Assembly (NCBI GenBank): GCA_016763895.1
Contig: JAESSV010000141.1
Location: 1-7,838 of the forward strand
Source of the DNA: Magnetovibrio sp.
GTDB taxonomy: Bacteria; Pseudomonadota; Alphaproteobacteria; Rhodospirillales; Magnetovibrionaceae
Reading direction: 5' to 3'
Length of the DNA stretch: 7,838 nt
This document shows positions 4,814 through 7,838 of this stretch, in pieces. Within the stretch, counting starts at the first letter, position 1. Every line of letters begins with the position of its first letter. The position numbers were made by a program, and so were the translations under genes. The notes under the pieces were generated by a model. It was not told the origin of the DNA, searched no databases, and worked only from the letters and a program-made list of their open reading frames with translations.

Positions 4814-5635
4814 TTAGTCCAAATAATGACCGACATTGGAAAGGTTCATTTTCATTTTGTATTTGATGTTTGAGCTGCGGTTGTTGTTGTCGATGAATTT
4901 ATCATTTCCGACCAAAGCCGCGAAGTCGGCTTGGGCCGCGAAGGCCGGAAATTCAGATAGAGAACCAGTGTTATAATACGCCGTTCCATGCCCCACCGCC
5001 TCATGCACCAAGGTTGCGGCAATGTCATATTCATTGAACATTTCAGGAAACAACAACAAGGTCGAAGACACCATCACAACAAATTGTTTGGCCTTGGGAA
5101 GGGGAGCAAAGGCGCCCATGGTCAGGCCCCCATTTTTGGGACAGAAATTGCCAATGATGAGGTAGCCACCATGTGTTTGAAACATTTTTTGCAAGCGCGA
5201 AAATATCTTTGGGGTCTCGTCTTCAATAACCTTTAATGCGCCTTGAAGGCGATCCAAATAAAGGCCGTTGTTGTTTGAATTGACCTTCACCCAAACGGGA
5301 TAATAGGGGCTTCCAACAATGGGAATGCCCTTGTATTGCAAGATGGGGACGGACGTCGCGGCAATTTGTTTGAATTGGTCCGTCTTTGAGCTGGCGCAAC
5401 CGTCAAAGGAGTTGCCGCTCACTTGAACAATAGAGGCTTTTTCCAAGTACAAGATCCTCGCCATCTTCTTGGCGATGTAACGTTTTTGACCATCACGCGG
5501 AAAATTTAAAAGCTTTATCAGGGGAGCCACAACACCGTCCCCAGCCAAGCTCGCGGGGGCAACCACCGCCGAAAGGCCCGTTATAAATACGGTGGCAAGG
5601 GTGCATGTGATCCATCGTTTAAAGGTCATATTCAT
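4814..5635 (-). CDS. Secreted putative metallopeptidase-like protein (HExxGH)
   Basis: This is a 273-residue protein of no family I can name with certainty. A basic start (MNMTFKRW) and hydrophobic stretch with a cleavage site near residue 31 (PASLAG) indicate export. At residues 211-216 it has HEAVGH: the two His are separated by four residues (HExxxH form), as in dipeptidyl peptidase III (family M49, HELLGH), not the common HExxH. E228, in SLSEFPAF, is a possible third zinc ligand. The mature part also has C80 and C165, which could form a disulfide. Overall length is far below M49 enzymes, so only the motif is shared. The start codon overlaps the stop of the glycosyltransferase gene (ATGA), which suggests translational coupling and a role linked to polysaccharide export or cell-envelope work. 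Peptidase activity is inferred from one motif. Confidence 0.7.
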   Translation of the reverse strand: MNMTFKRWITCTLATVFITGLSAVVAPASLAGDGVVAPLIKLLNFPRDGQKRYIAKKMARILYLEKASIVQVSGNSFDGCASSKTDQFKQIAATSVPILQYKGIPIVGSPYYPVWVKVNSNNNGLYLDRLQGALKVIEDETPKIFSRLQKMFQTHGGYLIIGNFCPKNGGLTMGAFAPLPKAKQFVVMVSSTLLLFPEMFNEYDIAATLVHEAVGHGTAYYNTGSLSEFPAFAAQADFAALVGNDKFIDNNNRSSNIKYKMKMNLSNVGHYLD

Positions 5636-6774
5636 TCTTTATGCGCGTTGGTGTGCCCGGTACGTTTAAAAATAGCGGTGAGCTGGGCCTGGATCGCAGA
5701 GGCACAATAAACATTTTCAATGTCCTTGCGGGCTTGTTTGCCAAGGCTTTGGCGTAGACTAGCGTTCAAGGCGAGTTGTTCCAAGCCGTCAGCCAAGGCT
5801 TTCACATCTTGAAAGGGGACCAAAATGCCGTTTTCATGGTCTTTCACCAAATCGCGGCAGCCGGGTGTGTCAAAGGCGACCAACGGGCGGCCAATGGACG
5901 CGGCTTCCAACGGGCTGCGGGGCATGCCTTCCCGGTAGGACGGCAAAACCGCGATGTGACTTTGTTTGAGGATCTCAGCAACGTCCGAACGCCGTCCAAG
6001 ACATGTTATCAGGCCTTCGGATTGCCAGGCTTTAAGTTGCTGTTCACAAATACTGGCGGGGTTCGCAGGATCGGGAGCGCCCACCAATTCAATTTCGATC
6101 GCCACGTTGCGGTCTTTTAAAAGCCGCGCGGCCTCAACCAGTTCTCCAATGCCTTTGTCCCACAACATACGGGCCACAAGGGTGGCTTTGGGGGGTGAGC
6201 TTTGCGGTTCTGGCGTGACGGGAAAGTTTTCAATGTCCAGGCCAGATCCCGGCACCAAATCGGTTCTGTTCGACGTGCCAATGCCCAACCCGTTGAGCAG
6301 GTCTTTATCATCTTTGTTTTGCACCTGAAGACGGGTGCATAGAGGCTTTAGAGCCCAACGCAAAAGGGGTGTGACAAGGCTTCGGATCAAACGAAATTTG
6401 AATGCATTTGAAATAAACACCACGCCCAGACCCGAAAACAAATTGATGGTTTGAGGAATCTTGGCGAGGCGAGCGGCGATGCTGCCATACATGATGGATT
6501 TGATGGCAACGTGATAGGCCACGTCCGGGCGTTCTTGTTTATAAATGCGCACAAGGTCCAAAAGAGCCCCAAGTTCGCCAAATGGGTTAAGGCCTTCGCG
6601 TTTGATGGACCAAGGTATCGTGCGAAAGCCAAGCTCTTGAATTTGGCGTTGGTGTTTGCCAAGGCGCGCCACCACCACCACGTCATAGCCCGCGTCTCTG
6701 GCGGCAAATGCCGTGGGCAAACGGTGGGAACAAAATGCCCAATCTTCGGTTACGGTGAACAACATTTTGGGCAT
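5632..6774 (-). CDS. GT4-family glycosyltransferase (polysaccharide biosynthesis)
   Basis: This is a 380-residue GT-B fold enzyme that would transfer a sugar from a nucleotide donor to a lipid-linked or growing glycan at the cytoplasmic face of the membrane. The N-terminal acceptor half contains PDVAYHVAIKSIMYGS and NLFSGLGVVF. The C-terminal donor half has VARMLWDKGIGE (R202, K207 contacting the diphosphate) and REGMPRSPLEA with the E-x7-E pair (E282, E290), followed by PLVAFDTPGCRDLV, all typical of GT4. The ATG at 6774 is preferred because AGGTG lies 9 bases upstream; a GTG at 6786, directly abutting the epimerase stop, would add four residues. It lies between the epimerase gene and the HExxGH gene with no gap, so the three form one unit. 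The donor sugar is unknown; the neighbouring epimerase makes a galacturonate-type donor possible. Confidence 0.88.
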   Translation of the reverse strand: MPKMLFTVTEDWAFCSHRLPTAFAARDAGYDVVVVARLGKHQRQIQELGFRTIPWSIKREGLNPFGELGALLDLVRIYKQERPDVAYHVAIKSIMYGSIAARLAKIPQTINLFSGLGVVFISNAFKFRLIRSLVTPLLRWALKPLCTRLQVQNKDDKDLLNGLGIGTSNRTDLVPGSGLDIENFPVTPEPQSSPPKATLVARMLWDKGIGELVEAARLLKDRNVAIEIELVGAPDPANPASICEQQLKAWQSEGLITCLGRRSDVAEILKQSHIAVLPSYREGMPRSPLEAASIGRPLVAFDTPGCRDLVKDHENGILVPFQDVKALADGLEQLALNASLRQSLGKQARKDIENVYCASAIQAQLTAIFKRTGHTNAHKE

Positions 6775-6786
6775 TGGCAAACGCAC

Positions 6787-7797
6787 CTAAGCTTTGTAGT
6801 AATCCAAGTACCATTCAACGAATTTTTTGATGCCATCTTCAACAGATGTGGTTGGATGATAGCCAACAGTTTCGCGCAAATCATCAACATCGGCCCAGGT
6901 GGCGGGAACGTCACCGGGTTGCATGGGCATCATATTTTTGATGGCTTTGCGCCCCAAGTTTTCTTCTAAGACTTCTATGTAGCGCATCAAACTAACGGCG
7001 TTATCTGAGCCAATGTTAAAGATTCTAAACGGTGCCGTGGTGCTGCTGGCAGGGTCAACTTGACCGCCTTCGGTGACGGGTTTGGCACTTGGCGGAGCGT
7101 CCAGTGTGCGCACAACTCCTTCAACGATATCATCAATATATGTGAAAGACCGCTTCATTTTGCCGTTGTTAAAGACATCAATCGGGTCCCCGTTCATGAT
7201 GGCTTTGGTGAACAAAAACATAGCCATATCAGGACGGCCCCAAGGGCCATAGACCGTAAAAAACCGCAATCCCGAAGTTGGAAATCGAAACAGGTGAGAA
7301 TAGGTGTGGGCCATCAATTCGTTGGCCCGTTTGGACGCGGCATACAGGCTGATGGGGTGGTCGACGGAATCCTTGGTGGAAAACGGCATTTTTTCATTGG
7401 TGCCGTAAACCGAACTGGAAGAAGCATACACCAAGTGTTTAACACCCGCATGCCGACACCCTTCTAGAATGTTGACGAAACCGACCAGGTTGCTGTCCAC
7501 ATAGTCCATTGGAGCCTCAAGAGAGTGGCGAACGCCAGCCTGGGCCGCAAGGTTGATCACGCCTTCGGGTTTGTGGTCTTTAAACAATTGGGCAACGGCT
7601 TTGCGGTCAGCCAAATCAATGCGGGCTTCGGTAAAGTTAGGATGGTCAATGATTTTTGCGAGCCGGTCTTCCTTTAATTTAACATCGTAATAGGGCGATA
7701 GAATATCGAGGCCGATGACTTCATCACCCCGTTCAAGGAGGACTTGAGAAACGCGGCTGCCAATAAAACCAGCACTGCCTGTGACCAGAACTTTCAT
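6787..7797 (-). CDS. NAD-dependent epimerase, UDP-glucuronate 4-epimerase-like
   Basis: This is a 336-residue extended short-chain dehydrogenase/reductase. The NAD-binding GxxGxxG motif is at residues 7-13 (GSAGFIG), an acidic D31 follows the second strand, AAQAGVRHS lies at 85-92, and the catalytic set is SSSSVYG (126-132) with YAASK (Y152, K156). The sequence AAQAGVRHSLE and the long substrate loop RFFTVYGPWGRPDMA are typical of UDP-glucuronate 4-epimerases (CapI/LpsL group), which interconvert UDP-glucuronate and UDP-galacturonate for surface polysaccharides. Length is normal for the family. It is the first gene of the minus-strand unit seen here; no strong Shine-Dalgarno site is visible before the ATG (the bases read AATTCCCT), and only 41 bases upstream are in the window. 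Other sugar-nucleotide epimerases are possible but less likely. Confidence 0.88.
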   Translation of the reverse strand: MKVLVTGSAGFIGSRVSQVLLERGDEVIGLDILSPYYDVKLKEDRLAKIIDHPNFTEARIDLADRKAVAQLFKDHKPEGVINLAAQAGVRHSLEAPMDYVDSNLVGFVNILEGCRHAGVKHLVYASSSSVYGTNEKMPFSTKDSVDHPISLYAASKRANELMAHTYSHLFRFPTSGLRFFTVYGPWGRPDMAMFLFTKAIMNGDPIDVFNNGKMKRSFTYIDDIVEGVVRTLDAPPSAKPVTEGGQVDPASSTTAPFRIFNIGSDNAVSLMRYIEVLEENLGRKAIKNMMPMQPGDVPATWADVDDLRETVGYHPTTSVEDGIKKFVEWYLDYYKA

Positions 7798-7838
7798 AGG
7801 GAATTGTCTTTATGCTAAAATTGAAGAGTTTGAGGAAA

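Overview
The window looks like chromosomal DNA from an alphaproteobacterium. Codon use is roughly 50% GC, Shine-Dalgarno sites are of the AAGG/AGGTG type, and the proteins resemble Rhodospirillales families. The lineage is an inference from protein style, not from a marker gene. No RNA gene, insertion sequence, CRISPR array or prophage element is visible.

Layout: (1) bases 1-372 hold the 3' end of a HAD-family phosphatase (phosphoglycolate phosphatase-like). (2) Bases 373-2616 hold a leader with a candidate ECF-type promoter and two inverted repeats, then a compact operon: a secreted DUF302 protein, a YeeE/YedE sulfur-transport-type membrane protein and a secreted cupredoxin-like protein. (3) Bases 2617-4047 are the most distinctive part. 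Two exported proteins carry Asn-Pro-Cys (NPC) repeat arrays. The first is a 112-residue protein that is almost only signal peptide plus array. The second is a mono-heme c-type cytochrome with one array on each side of the heme domain. A near-perfect intrinsic terminator separates the two genes and another hairpin follows the cytochrome. A TGTAACC-N16-CGAA element lies ahead of the first gene; it matches the promoter I recall for the Caulobacter heavy-metal-stress sigma factor SigF. (4) Bases 4098-4808 encode a His-cluster protein that I match from memory to DUF6969. (5) On the minus strand, bases 4814-7797 form a tight three-gene unit: NAD-dependent UDP-glucuronate 4-epimerase-like enzyme, GT4 glycosyltransferase, and a secreted protein with an M49-like HExxGH motif. 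This looks like part of a polysaccharide locus.

Working model (inference): regions 2 and 3 form a periplasmic thiol/metal/redox system. An ECF sigma factor outside the window could switch on Cys-rich NPC proteins that bind a soft metal such as copper, or that act as a thiol buffer. The cytochrome would tie the same thiol arrays to heme redox chemistry. The DUF302, YeeE/YedE and cupredoxin-like proteins would be companion sulfur/metal functions. Nothing in the sequence proves which metal or substrate is involved.
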